Positions 23,898 to 32,008 of a stretch of 34,288 bases of DNA are shown here, one piece after another (position 1 is the first letter of the stretch; each line of letters starts with the position of its first letter). A program made the translations under genes and the position numbers. The DNA lies in contig JBPBQZ010000019.1 of NCBI GenBank assembly GCA_050955105.1, positions 1 to 34,288 on the forward strand, given 5' to 3'. Origin of the DNA: JBPBQZ01 sp050955105. GTDB taxonomy: Bacteria; Pseudomonadota; Gammaproteobacteria; Burkholderiales; Burkholderiaceae. The notes beneath the pieces are model-generated. The model was not told the DNA's origin. It did not search any database and saw only the letters and a list, made by a program, of their open reading frames with translations.

Positions 23898-24515
23898 ATG
23901 AAAGATCTCCTGGTACTGTATTACAGCCGGCACGGCGCAACCCGCGAGCTGGCGCGGCTGATTGCGCAGGGTGTGGACTCGGTTGCCGGCGCCCAGGCGC
24001 GCGTGCGCACGGTGCCGCCGGTCTCGGCCACCAGCGAGGCGGTCGCGCCCGCGGTGCCCGATGCGGGCGCACCCTATGCCGAACTGGCCGACCTCGAACA
24101 ATGCGTCGGGCTGGCGCTCGGCTCACCCACCCGCTTCGGCAATATGGCGGCCTCGTTGAAGTACTTCCTCGACGGCACCACGCCACAGTGGTTGAGCGGG
24201 GCATTGGCCGGCAAGCCGGCCTGCGTGTTCACCTCCACCGGCAGTCTGCATGGCGGGCAGGAAACCACTTTGCTGTCGATGATGCTGCCGCTGCTGCACC
24301 ACGGCATGATGATCGTCGGCATTCCCTATACCGAGACCGCGCTGACGACGACGCGCACCGGCGGCTCGCCGTATGGTGCCAGTCACTTCGCGGCCGGCGC
24401 CGCTGCCGTCGATACCCTGTCGTCCGACGAAAAGACCCTGGCTATTGCGCTGGGCGCGCGGCTGGCGCGTACCGCGCTCGCGCTCGACGCGGCGTCGGCC
24501 CGCGCCGCGCACTGA
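23898..24515 (+). CDS. wrbA: NAD(P)H:quinone oxidoreductase, WrbA type
   Basis: 205-residue flavodoxin-fold enzyme that reduces quinones by two electrons at FMN, protecting against redox cycling. The phosphate-binding loop YYSRHGATRELAR lies at ~8-20. SPTRFGNMAASLKYFLDGT (~76-94) is a WrbA signature, and TGSLHGGQETT follows. The length is normal. The ATG at 23898 is the family start. It begins an operon: the DUF2069 gene follows after 11 bases and the flavoprotein gene 15 bases after that. Confidence 0.95.
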   Translation: MKDLLVLYYSRHGATRELARLIAQGVDSVAGAQARVRTVPPVSATSEAVAPAVPDAGAPYAELADLEQCVGLALGSPTRFGNMAASLKYFLDGTTPQWLSGALAGKPACVFTSTGSLHGGQETTLLSMMLPLLHHGMMIVGIPYTETALTTTRTGGSPYGASHFAAGAAAVDTLSSDEKTLAIALGARLARTALALDAASARAAH

Positions 24516-24526
24516 GGGTCGCCCGC

Positions 24527-25045
24527 ATGACCGAATCCCGACCACCCGCCGCCGACGGCTCGCCAGAACAGCCGTCACACCCGCGGCATGCATCCGCGCC
24601 CGCGGCACCCAACCAGACCTCGTCCGGCCCGCCGTCTGCCGCGTCACCCCCCTCGCCTCCGCCGCGCCGCGCGGTGCTCGGTCGGCTATCGTTCATGTCG
24701 CTGCTGACGCTGATCGTCGTCTGCGTGTCATGGGAGCTATGGCTGGCACCCTTGCGACCCGGCGGCTCGATACTGCTGGCGCTCAAGGCCGTGCCGCTCT
24801 GTCTGGCGCTACCAGGTATCTGGCGGCGCAATCCCTACACCATGCAGTGGTCGAGCATGCTGGTGTTGCTGTATTTCATAGAAGGCGTGGTGCGCGCGTT
24901 CAGTGAACCGCCGCCGTCGGCCACCCTGGCGGAATTGGAAATCGCGCTGTCGGTCGTGCACTTCTGTGCCAACCTGGGCTACCTGGCGCCGTTGAAGCGA
25001 GCGGCTCGCGCCGCGCGCCGGCAAGCGCCGTCCGACCTGCGCTAG
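24527..25045 (+). CDS. DUF2069 membrane protein
   Basis: 172-residue protein with an unusual Pro/Ala/Ser-rich N-terminal tail (~1-50), then about four hydrophobic segments from ~55 (LSFMSLLTLIVVCVSWELWL) to ~160. The core matches the small DUF2069 membrane family often found beside wrbA; molecular function is unknown. A basic tail (LKRAARAARRQ) ends the protein. The start is the ATG at 24527, just after wrbA; the proline-rich tail is poorly conserved-looking and an internal start cannot be excluded. Confidence 0.88.
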   Translation: MTESRPPAADGSPEQPSHPRHASAPAAPNQTSSGPPSAASPPSPPPRRAVLGRLSFMSLLTLIVVCVSWELWLAPLRPGGSILLALKAVPLCLALPGIWRRNPYTMQWSSMLVLLYFIEGVVRAFSEPPPSATLAELEIALSVVHFCANLGYLAPLKRAARAARRQAPSDLR

Positions 25046-25060
25046 AAGGAGAACTGTTCG

Positions 25061-26479
25061 ATGTCTGCTGCTTTCCTCGCTGCCTGCACGGCCCGGCTGG
25101 GCGGCGCCAATGTGTTGAGCGAAGCGCGGGACACTGCCGCCTACGCCACCGACTGGCGCGGACGCTACCAGGGTCGCGCGCTGGCGGTGCTGCGCCCTGG
25201 CAACACCGAAGAAGTGGCCGCCGTGGTGCGGCTGGCCGGTGAGCACGGCATCGCGCTGGTGCCCCAAGGCGGCAATACCGGCCTGTCTGGCGGCGCCACG
25301 CCCGATGCCAGCGGCGCTCAGGCGGTGCTGAGCCTGGCGCGCATGCGCCGCATTCGCGCCATCGACGCGGACAACGACACGATCACCGTGGAAGCGGGTT
25401 GCCTGCTGGCGGACGTGCAAACCGCGGCACGCGCAGCCGGCCGGCTGTTTCCGCTCAGTCTCGCGTCGGAGGGCAGTTGCACGCTGGGCGGCAATCTGTC
25501 GACCAACGCCGGCGGCACGGCGGTGCTGCGCTATGGCAACACGCGCGAGCTGTGTCTGGGACTGGAAGTGGTAACGCCCGCGGGCGATATCTGGGACGGA
25601 CTGCGCGGCTTGCGCAAAGACAACACCGGCTACGATTTGCGCGATCTCTACATCGGTGCCGAAGGCACACTCGGCGTGGTGACGGCCGCGGTGATGAAAA
25701 TGTTTCCGCTGCCGCGCGCCCAGTTGACGGCGCTGGCGGCAGTGGCCTCGCCACGCGCGGCGCTCGATCTGCTGGCGCTGACCAAGCAGCACGCCGGCCC
25801 GCTGCTGACCGGCTTCGAGTTGATGTCGGATTTCTGTCTCGACCTGGTCAGTCGGCATTTTCCGGCAATGCGCTATCCCTTTGCGCAACGCCATGCGTAT
25901 GCGGTGTTGATCGAGCTATCCGATCATGAAAGCGAGGAACATGCGCGAGCCTTGTTTGAAACGCTGATGGAAAGCGCACTCGAGCAACAACTATGTGATG
26001 ACGCGATCGTCGCGCAGAATCTCGCGCAATCACGCGCGTTCTGGGATCTGCGCGAACACATTTCGCTGGCGCAGGCCAACGAAGGCCTGAACATCAAGCA
26101 CGATATCTCGGTACCTTTGGCGGAGCTCGAACATTTCATCGAGCAGACTGGCTCGCGCATCGCGCAGGCGTTCCCCGGCGCGCGCGTCGTGCTGTTCGGA
26201 CATCTGGGCGACGGCAATCTGCACTACAACATCCAGGCGCCAGTGGGCGTCGATACCGCGCGTTTTCTGACGGAATGCGAAGCGGGCATCAACGACCTGG
26301 TGCTGGACGCAGCGCACGCGCACAGCGGCAGCATCAGCGCCGAGCATGGGCTTGGCCAGTTGAAAGGTGAACGCGCCGCGCGGCTGCGTGCACCGGTGGA
26401 AACCGCGCTGATGCGCACTTTGAAGGCGGCGCTCGATCCGCGCGGCTTGATGAATCCGGGCAAGGTACTGCCGGACTGA
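25061..26479 (+). CDS. FAD-linked D-2-hydroxyacid dehydrogenase/oxidase
   Basis: 472-residue flavoprotein of the FAD-linked oxidase family (VAO type, GlcD/D2HGDH/D-lactate dehydrogenase-like). The N-terminal FAD-binding PCMH domain (~35-215) carries VPQGGNTGLSGGATP and EGSCTLGGNLSTNAGGT. The C-terminal substrate domain holds HLGDGNLHYNIQ and AEHGLGQLK, whose histidines bind a divalent metal in this family. It most resembles D-2-hydroxyglutarate dehydrogenase-type proteins, but exact substrate is open. AGAAGGAGAA lies before the ATG. It is the third gene of the wrbA operon. Electrons probably go to ETF or quinone. Confidence 0.93.
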   Translation: MSAAFLAACTARLGGANVLSEARDTAAYATDWRGRYQGRALAVLRPGNTEEVAAVVRLAGEHGIALVPQGGNTGLSGGATPDASGAQAVLSLARMRRIRAIDADNDTITVEAGCLLADVQTAARAAGRLFPLSLASEGSCTLGGNLSTNAGGTAVLRYGNTRELCLGLEVVTPAGDIWDGLRGLRKDNTGYDLRDLYIGAEGTLGVVTAAVMKMFPLPRAQLTALAAVASPRAALDLLALTKQHAGPLLTGFELMSDFCLDLVSRHFPAMRYPFAQRHAYAVLIELSDHESEEHARALFETLMESALEQQLCDDAIVAQNLAQSRAFWDLREHISLAQANEGLNIKHDISVPLAELEHFIEQTGSRIAQAFPGARVVLFGHLGDGNLHYNIQAPVGVDTARFLTECEAGINDLVLDAAHAHSGSISAEHGLGQLKGERAARLRAPVETALMRTLKAALDPRGLMNPGKVLPD

Positions 26480-26482
26480 AGG

Positions 26483-26513
26483 GCTGCCTGGTGCCTCCGA
26501 GGCGGCGGGCAGC
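26483..26513. terminator. Convergent hairpin between flavoprotein and quinone oxidoreductase genes
   Basis: Outer stem GCTGCC/GGCAGC and inner stem GCCT/AGGC fill the 33-bp spacer between the two converging stop codons. There is no T run. Confidence 0.35.
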
Positions 26514-27484
26514 TAGGGAATCAGCACCAGGCTGCCGGTGGTTTCGCGCGACGCGATATCGCGATGGGCTTGCCCGATGTCGGCCAGCCGGTAAGTGCGC
26601 GGCGGCGGCAATTTGACGATGCCCCGGCTCAATGCGTCGACCAAGTCGGCAGCGACTTCCTGGAACAAGGCCGGCGTGCGGATATAGGTGTAGAGCACGG
26701 CGCGCGTATAAAACAAGGAGCCTTTGTCGGACAGATCGGTCACCTGTACGGGATCGGGGTGTCCGGAAATACTGCCGTAGTTGACGAACATGCCAAGCGG
26801 CGCCAGGGAATTCATCGAGGCCTCCGCAGTGTCCTTGCCGATCGCGTCGTAGACCACCGCCACGCCGTTGCCGTCGGTCAACTCGCGCACACGCGCGGAC
26901 ACGTCGTCGCGGCTGGACACCAGCACATGATGGGCGCCGGCGGCCTGTGCCACCGGCACTTTCGCGTCCGAGCCTACGACGGCGATGATGCGAGCGCCGA
27001 GATGCGCCGCCCATTGCACGAGGTGCTGCCCCATGCCGCCTGCCGCGGCCCAGATGAGAACGTCGGTGCCTGGCGCGACTTTGAACGTGCGCTTGAGCAA
27101 TGCCGCGGCCGTCATGCCCTTGATCGTGGACGCTGCCGCTGCTTCGAAGGAAATCGCTTCCGGCAATTTGAACGCGCGATCGGCTCGCACCAGCGTGGCT
27201 TCGGCATCGGCGCCTTGATAGACGTTCATATAAGCGACGCGATCGCCGACGCTGAACGCCGTCACCCCTGGCCCAACACTCTCGACGATGCCCGCGGCTT
27301 CGACGCCGATGCCGCCCGGCAGCGGCAATGGATAATCGCCACGACGTTGGCGCGTTTCAAGGAAATTCAGGCCGATAGCATGGTTGCGCACGACGATTTG
27401 TGCGGGGCCTGCGAGCGGCATTTCCACGTCGACGTAGCGCAGCACTTCGGGGCCACCGTAGGATTCGAGGCGGATTGCTTTCAT
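26513..27484 (-). CDS. NADPH:quinone oxidoreductase, zinc-independent MDR family
   Basis: 323-residue medium-chain reductase of the QOR type. It starts MKAIRLESYGGPEVLRYVDV and lacks the catalytic zinc ligands of alcohol dehydrogenases. The nucleotide-binding motif AAAGGMGQHLVQWAAHLGA lies at about 140-160, with the Met a small departure from the usual GGVG. YDAIGKDT and GSLFYTRAVLYTYIRT are typical of QOR. It should reduce quinones or enals with NADPH. The ATG at 27484 has AGGAGA upstream. It is transcribed alone and converges on the wrbA operon. Confidence 0.94.
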   Translation of the reverse strand: MKAIRLESYGGPEVLRYVDVEMPLAGPAQIVVRNHAIGLNFLETRQRRGDYPLPLPGGIGVEAAGIVESVGPGVTAFSVGDRVAYMNVYQGADAEATLVRADRAFKLPEAISFEAAAASTIKGMTAAALLKRTFKVAPGTDVLIWAAAGGMGQHLVQWAAHLGARIIAVVGSDAKVPVAQAAGAHHVLVSSRDDVSARVRELTDGNGVAVVYDAIGKDTAEASMNSLAPLGMFVNYGSISGHPDPVQVTDLSDKGSLFYTRAVLYTYIRTPALFQEVAADLVDALSRGIVKLPPPRTYRLADIGQAHRDIASRETTGSLVLIP

Positions 27485-27662
27485 TTTCAGTTGTCTCCTG
27501 ACTTGTCGATCGTGCACCGATGGGCGGCGCTTTCAACCGATCATCTTTTTCTTAAAAACAACAATTCGACTGGGATTGGGCTCCTTATTGGCTTCGATGA
27601 CGGCTAAATCGCTCGAAATGGTCAAGTATCCGCCGCTCTAAATGTCATCAGGTCTACATTAT

Positions 27663-27688
27663 CGGCACGTTGGGTTCTAGTCGTGCCG
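27663..27688. repeat. 7-bp inverted repeat in the qor-side spacer
   Basis: CGGCACG and CGTGCCG separated by 12 bases, between the quinone oxidoreductase gene and the small-protein gene. The spacing fits either an operator or a hairpin. Confidence 0.35.
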
Positions 27689-27796
27689 TCGCCCATGCGC
27701 ATTTAAAATAACCGGGGTACCGACGGACCGCTAGTTGAGGAGCAGGAGCGCAGCAATTCGCGCCTCTGCAGGAAACCGATGTCGGGGGGACATTAG

Positions 27797-28063
27797 ATGG
27801 ATTTTAAGATAGGCCAACGCGTTTGCATCACCGATGGAGACGAGTGTGTGGTAGCGCAGATTCAGATGGTGGACGGCCAAGCACTCTATCGCTTGCGCCA
27901 TTCCTGGGGAGCGTTGACGCTGGCATGGCATTCGGCCGATCAGCTGCGCCCGGCCGAGAAGCCCGCCGGGTCTCGCGCTACCGAAGCGAAACCGAAGACG
28001 GTGGCAAAGCCTAAGAGCAGCGCCAAACCGGCGCTGAGAGCGAAAGCCAAGCCGAAAACATAG
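27797..28063 (+). CDS. Small hypothetical protein with Lys/Ala/Pro-rich tail
   Basis: 88 residues. The first ~53 (MDFKIGQRVCITDGDECVVAQI...) look like a small beta-barrel of SH3/KOW type, judged only from alternating pattern and the opening GQRV. The rest is low-complexity KPK/AKP repeats resembling histone-H1-like tails. GGGGGA lies just before the ATG. It is not recognised as a named family. The basic tail suggests nucleic-acid binding, which is inference. It is convergent with the cinA-like gene 25 bases away. Confidence 0.65.
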   Translation: MDFKIGQRVCITDGDECVVAQIQMVDGQALYRLRHSWGALTLAWHSADQLRPAEKPAGSRATEAKPKTVAKPKSSAKPALRAKAKPKT

Positions 28064-28088
28064 CTCAAAGCGGGCTGAAGCTAGGCGT

Positions 28089-28598
28089 CTACGCACGCAC
28101 CGGCTGACTGCCCAGAGCCTGTTCCAATAGCGCGAGCGCGGCATTGGCAAAAGCGACCATGTTGGCGCTTCGATCCGCGCTGCCGGTTTCGAGCGTCAGG
28201 CTCGCCTCGTGGGGGCCCACGACGGCCAGACAACAGTGACCCGCGGCATCGCCATAACGATTACCGGATGGGCCCGTTGCACCGGTCTCGGCCAGGCCCC
28301 AATCGGTGCCGAGTTGCGTGCGCACCGTGCCGGCTAGCAAATGCGACATCTCAGGGGTGGAAGAGCGGATATTCGCGATGGTTGCCGGCATCACGCCCAG
28401 CAGCGCTTCGCGTGCCTTCGCGGTATAGATCACGCAACTGCCGAGAAAGAAACTCGATGCGCCAGGCACCGCCACCAAGGCAGCGGAAATCAGGCCGCCG
28501 GCGGAAGATTCCGAGATGGCGAGTGTCTGGCGACGCGCGATCAGTTGCGCAGCGACGCGCTCGGCGAGCGCGCTATCGATTTTTATTGAATCGGACAT
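28089..28598 (-). CDS. pncC: CinA-family nicotinamide-nucleotide amidohydrolase
   Basis: 169-residue single-domain protein matching the C-terminal CinA/PncC domain, which deamidates NMN in pyridine nucleotide recycling. AISESSAGGLISAALVAVPG (~28-46) holds the catalytic Ser region (E. coli PncC has ESCTGG), and AETGATGPSG is the second motif. It lacks the N-terminal COG1058 domain of full CinA. Its original competence/damage-inducible name should not be taken as function. It is transcribed alone. Confidence 0.9.
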   Translation of the reverse strand: MSDSIKIDSALAERVAAQLIARRQTLAISESSAGGLISAALVAVPGASSFFLGSCVIYTAKAREALLGVMPATIANIRSSTPEMSHLLAGTVRTQLGTDWGLAETGATGPSGNRYGDAAGHCCLAVVGPHEASLTLETGSADRSANMVAFANAALALLEQALGSQPVRA

Positions 28599-28661
28599 GG
28601 TCGGTTCCGGTAGTTCACCGGAACGTTATACCTGATCATCGAAGGCCGAGCGCGAAGCCGG

Positions 28662-28835
28662 TCAGCTTTGACGAGACGCTTGCGGCACGGTCACCGCGCC
28701 GCGCGGACCATCGCCTCGATAGCCGCCGCCGTCATGCCCGCGATCATAACCGCCGCGGCCGGGCGGCCCCCACCAGCATCCTGACAAGCTGGCACTCAGT
28801 GCTATCACCGCCGCTATTGCAGCAATTTTTTTCAT
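28662..28835 (-). CDS. Tiny glycine-rich lipoprotein
   Basis: 57-residue predicted lipoprotein. The signal sequence MKKIAAIAAVIALSASLSGC ends in the lipobox LSGC, with Cys20 as the lipidated residue. The mature part is only about 38 residues, opening with WWGPPGRGGYDRGHDGGGYRGD. GGAGGAT immediately precedes the ATG at 28835, which makes the short form much more credible than the longer open frame. No function is known. Such short Gly/Arg/Tyr-rich lipoproteins are scattered in Burkholderiales. Confidence 0.72.
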   Translation of the reverse strand: MKKIAAIAAVIALSASLSGCWWGPPGRGGYDRGHDGGGYRGDGPRGAVTVPQASRQS

Positions 28836-29090
28836 ACATCCTCCGTTCGGCATTGCATCGAACTCGCTGTTGCGCCGCCAGCGCAGCTGCGCTGGCTCGG
28901 CATGAAACGCGCATGCGATCGATCTGATGACCATAACAGGGACTCGCGCTACAGCATGCTACGAGACGTAACAGTTGCAAAAATCCTGGCATCTCATAAG
29001 TTGTGCGGAGACTGGCCGCGGCAAGACTTGCGCGCATCGACTTGCGGACGCGACGCCAGCGGCCACCGACTCGGCGGCCGCTGCTGCGCA

Positions 29091-30314
29091 TCAATGCGCC
29101 GGAGTCGGCGGCGCCGGTACCCGCGCAAAGCTACGCCAGGTGGTACCGTCGAAACGCATCAGCTGCAGTTCGTGGAATGCCAGATAGTTCTCTGGTGAAT
29201 TCGAGATGGTGACTCCCTGCGCCACCATCGGCAGGCCCTTGATATCGAGATGCGTGGCCGAACGCATAACGTTTTCGCGCGTCAGGTCATTGCCCGAGTG
29301 TTGCAAGATCCACGCAGCCACTTCGGCCAGCACATAGGCGCCGACCGAGTTGGTATCTTGCGCATTGATGGTTGGGCAATACTTCTTCATGAAGGCATAG
29401 AAGTCACGCACATCCTTGTCTTGCAGGGTAGCGGGATCGAGCGGGTCTTTATAGACCGAGACGCTGACTGCCCCGATGGCGTTCTGCAAACCCGCTACCT
29501 TCAATACCGAGCCAATGGCGTTGCCTCCGGTCGCCAGGATTTTCAGCGGCTCCCATTGCATGTCGGCCATTTTGCGAATCGACAAGGCGGCGAACTTATT
29601 CGCGGCCGCGACCACCACTACATTCGCACCGGCGGCCTTCAACTCCAGGACCTGCGAATCAGGATTCGAGTCGGTCAATTCGAAACCGGCGGTCTTGACG
29701 ATCATCGATGCTTTGTCGCCCAGGCCCTTCTGGAAGCCCGCGACATAGTCTTTGCCGAAATCGTCATTCTCATAAACGATACCTATCTTCGCGTCGGGCT
29801 TGGTACTCAGCAGCCATTTGGCAAGCGCGGACGCCTCCTGGTCGGCTGCGAGGTTCAAGCTCATCGACCAGGGGAATTGCTTTGGTTTGTTCCACTGCGA
29901 GCTATTGCTCAACTGCAGCAATTGCGGCACCTTTTTCTGGTTCAGGTAACCCCGCACCGCAACACCCGTCGGCGTGCCGAGCGAACCGATAATCGCCAGC
30001 ACCTGTTCATGCTCGATCAAATTGCGGGTTTGCTCGAACGTCTTCGGCGGCGAGTAAGCGTCGTCGAGTGACAACAGCGTAACCTTGCGGCCATTGATGC
30101 CGCCATGTTCTTCGTTGAGCATCTTGTAATAGGCGAGCTGTACCACGCCGTAGACCGTGTAAGCGGAAGCGGGGCCGCTATAGGGCGTGGTCTGGCCGAT
30201 ACGAATCTCGCTATCGGTGGCACCTGGGCTGTAGTGCTTTTCGGTTGGTGCAGCGTAGGCTGCACTCGCGCACAGGGCCGCGACCGTTGCACACAGCAAG
30301 GCTTTCTTGAACAT
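29091..30314 (-). CDS. ABC-type branched-chain amino acid substrate-binding protein
   Basis: 407-residue periplasmic binding protein of the LivJ/peripla_BP_6 type. The signal peptide MFKKALLCATVAALCASAAYA is cleaved near residue 21-22. The first lobe starts SEIRIGQTTPYSGPASAYTVYG, and IGIVYENDDFGKDYVAGFQKG opens the second. Ligand could be an amino acid, amide, aromatic or small organic acid. No permease or ATPase gene is adjacent in view, so it is an orphan binding protein. GGAGACA precedes the ATG. It is divergent from the monooxygenase gene across a 182-bp spacer. Confidence 0.93.
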   Translation of the reverse strand: MFKKALLCATVAALCASAAYAAPTEKHYSPGATDSEIRIGQTTPYSGPASAYTVYGVVQLAYYKMLNEEHGGINGRKVTLLSLDDAYSPPKTFEQTRNLIEHEQVLAIIGSLGTPTGVAVRGYLNQKKVPQLLQLSNSSQWNKPKQFPWSMSLNLAADQEASALAKWLLSTKPDAKIGIVYENDDFGKDYVAGFQKGLGDKASMIVKTAGFELTDSNPDSQVLELKAAGANVVVVAAANKFAALSIRKMADMQWEPLKILATGGNAIGSVLKVAGLQNAIGAVSVSVYKDPLDPATLQDKDVRDFYAFMKKYCPTINAQDTNSVGAYVLAEVAAWILQHSGNDLTRENVMRSATHLDIKGLPMVAQGVTISNSPENYLAFHELQLMRFDGTTWRSFARVPAPPTPAH

Positions 30315-30496
30315 GCATTGTCTCCAGATATGGTTTATTTATAGACTTGCATGCAGTTCTACGTACCAGGGCTGCCTTGCGTCAACGTTTTCCCGCATGC
30401 TTGGCCCAGTGTGGCGGCGCGCCGCACCGGCCTCAATGACCAATCAGGCCACGCGCGTTGGCCAGATCGCGCAAACAATTAAAACGAGAGAGACAT

Positions 30497-32008
30497 ATGG
30501 CGCATCAGGCAATGCAGGGCAAATCCAACACCGCGGTTCGCAAATACCGCATTGCCATCGTCGGCGCCGGGCCTGGCGGCTTATGCATGGCCATCAAGCT
30601 GCTGGCCGCCGGCTTCGATGATCTGGTGCTGCTGGAAAGAGAGGCCGAGGTCGGCGGCACCTGGGTCAATAATCGATATCCGGGTCTCGCTTGCGACGTG
30701 CCGTCGGTACTCTACTCATTCAGCTTCGAGCAAAAGCCCGACTGGACACGTTCCTTCGCGCGGCAAGCGGAAATCAAGATCTATATGCGGCACGTCGCGG
30801 AAAAATACGGCGTGATGCCATATGTGCGATTCAACACCCGCGTGCAATCGGCGCGCTGGGACGCGGCGCACGCGCACTGGTGCCTGAATACTGACAACGG
30901 CGAGACAGTAAGCGCCGAGATCTTCATCAGCGCGCTGGGCATGTTCAACCAGATTCAATGGCCGCAGATTCCAGGTCTGGACGACTTCGACGGACAGATA
31001 TTGCACACGGCACTGTGGCCTGAGGGCACCATGCTGCACGACCGCTGCGTGGCCGTGGTCGGCAGTGCGGCCAGCGCGGTGCAGCTCATACCCGAGGTGG
31101 CGCGAGAGGCGCGGCGACTCAGCGTATTTCAGCGCACGGCGAACTGGGTGATGCCCAAGGAAGAAGTCGTTTACGACGACGCGGCGTTGGCCGAGTTGCG
31201 TCGCGATCCAGCGCGGGCCATCCAAGCGCGTGCCGAACATCAAGCCTTGCTGGAAGCGCGCATCGTGTTCGACAAGCCGGAACTGCTCGCCAAGGCCGAA
31301 CAGGCCGGCTTGCAGAATCTCGCGGCAGTGAACGATCCGCTAACACGTGAAAAGCTCAAACCCACCGTGCCGCTCGGCGCGCAGCGGCCGCTGTACTCGA
31401 ACGACTACTATTCAAGCTTCAATCTGCCGCACGTCGAGTTGGTGAGCGAGCCGATCGAGCGCCTGACCGCCCGCGGCATACAAACGCGGGACGGCATGCT
31501 GCGCGAAGTGGATACGTTAATTCTGGCCACCGGGTATGCCGCCAACAAGTTTCTCTCGGTGATCGATGTGACCGGTCGCGACGGCCTGCATATCAAGCAA
31601 GCCTGGGAAGATGGCCCGCAAGCTTATCTCGGCATCACCACATCAGGGTTTCCCAACCTGTTCATGGTCTATGGGCCGAACACCAACAACGGCTCGATCT
31701 TGACGATGATCGAGCACCAGGCGAATTACATCGTTGCGCGCTTGCAGGAAATGCGCGCACGAGCGCTCGACTGGATCGACGTGCGACGCGACGTGATGGA
31801 CCGTTATAACGAGGACGTGCAGCGCGCCATCCAGGCGGTGGCGCCGTGGCGTACGCTGGGCAGCAAATACTATCGGGCAGCGTCGGGCCGGGTGGTCACG
31901 CAATGGCCACACAATATGGCGGCCTATGAGGCGCTGACCACCGCGGGCAGCCTCGACACTTTCGAGACGCACGGCGGTGACGTCAGTCGTCCATCAAGCG
32001 CGCCTTGA
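30497..32008 (+). CDS. Baeyer-Villiger-type flavin monooxygenase
   Basis: 503-residue FAD/NADPH enzyme. The FAD-binding GAGPGG lies at 23-28. The Baeyer-Villiger fingerprint FxGxxxHxxxW is complete as FDGQILHTALW (164-174). The second, NADPH-binding Rossmann motif reads VVGSAASAVQ (~187-196), with Ala where the second Gly is usual. GGTWVNNRYPGLACDVPS is typical of the class. Substrates are ketones, aldehydes or perhaps heteroatoms; none can be named. The ATG at 30497 has GAGAGA upstream; an upstream TTG adds an unconserved basic tail. Its 3' end overlaps dbpA by 26 bases, tail to tail. Confidence 0.93.
   Translation: MAHQAMQGKSNTAVRKYRIAIVGAGPGGLCMAIKLLAAGFDDLVLLEREAEVGGTWVNNRYPGLACDVPSVLYSFSFEQKPDWTRSFARQAEIKIYMRHVAEKYGVMPYVRFNTRVQSARWDAAHAHWCLNTDNGETVSAEIFISALGMFNQIQWPQIPGLDDFDGQILHTALWPEGTMLHDRCVAVVGSAASAVQLIPEVAREARRLSVFQRTANWVMPKEEVVYDDAALAELRRDPARAIQARAEHQALLEARIVFDKPELLAKAEQAGLQNLAAVNDPLTREKLKPTVPLGAQRPLYSNDYYSSFNLPHVELVSEPIERLTARGIQTRDGMLREVDTLILATGYAANKFLSVIDVTGRDGLHIKQAWEDGPQAYLGITTSGFPNLFMVYGPNTNNGSILTMIEHQANYIVARLQEMRARALDWIDVRRDVMDRYNEDVQRAIQAVAPWRTLGSKYYRAASGRVVTQWPHNMAAYEALTTAGSLDTFETHGGDVSRPSSAP

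Noticed and set aside
23855..25045. 396-codon frame spanning wrbA and DUF2069
   Set aside because: Out of frame with wrbA for its first half; only the last 172 codons, from the ATG at 24527, form the real gene.
24809..25894. 361-codon minus-strand frame opposite the wrbA operon
   Set aside because: Antisense shadow rich in Arg, Gln and His; the plus-strand flavoprotein is clearly the gene.
26564..27607. 347-codon plus-strand frame opposite the quinone oxidoreductase gene
   Set aside because: Antisense shadow without motif.
29058..29082. AGCGGCC/GGCCGCT stem after the binding-protein gene as an intrinsic terminator
   Set aside because: Stem is good but no T run follows on the minus strand; too little to call.
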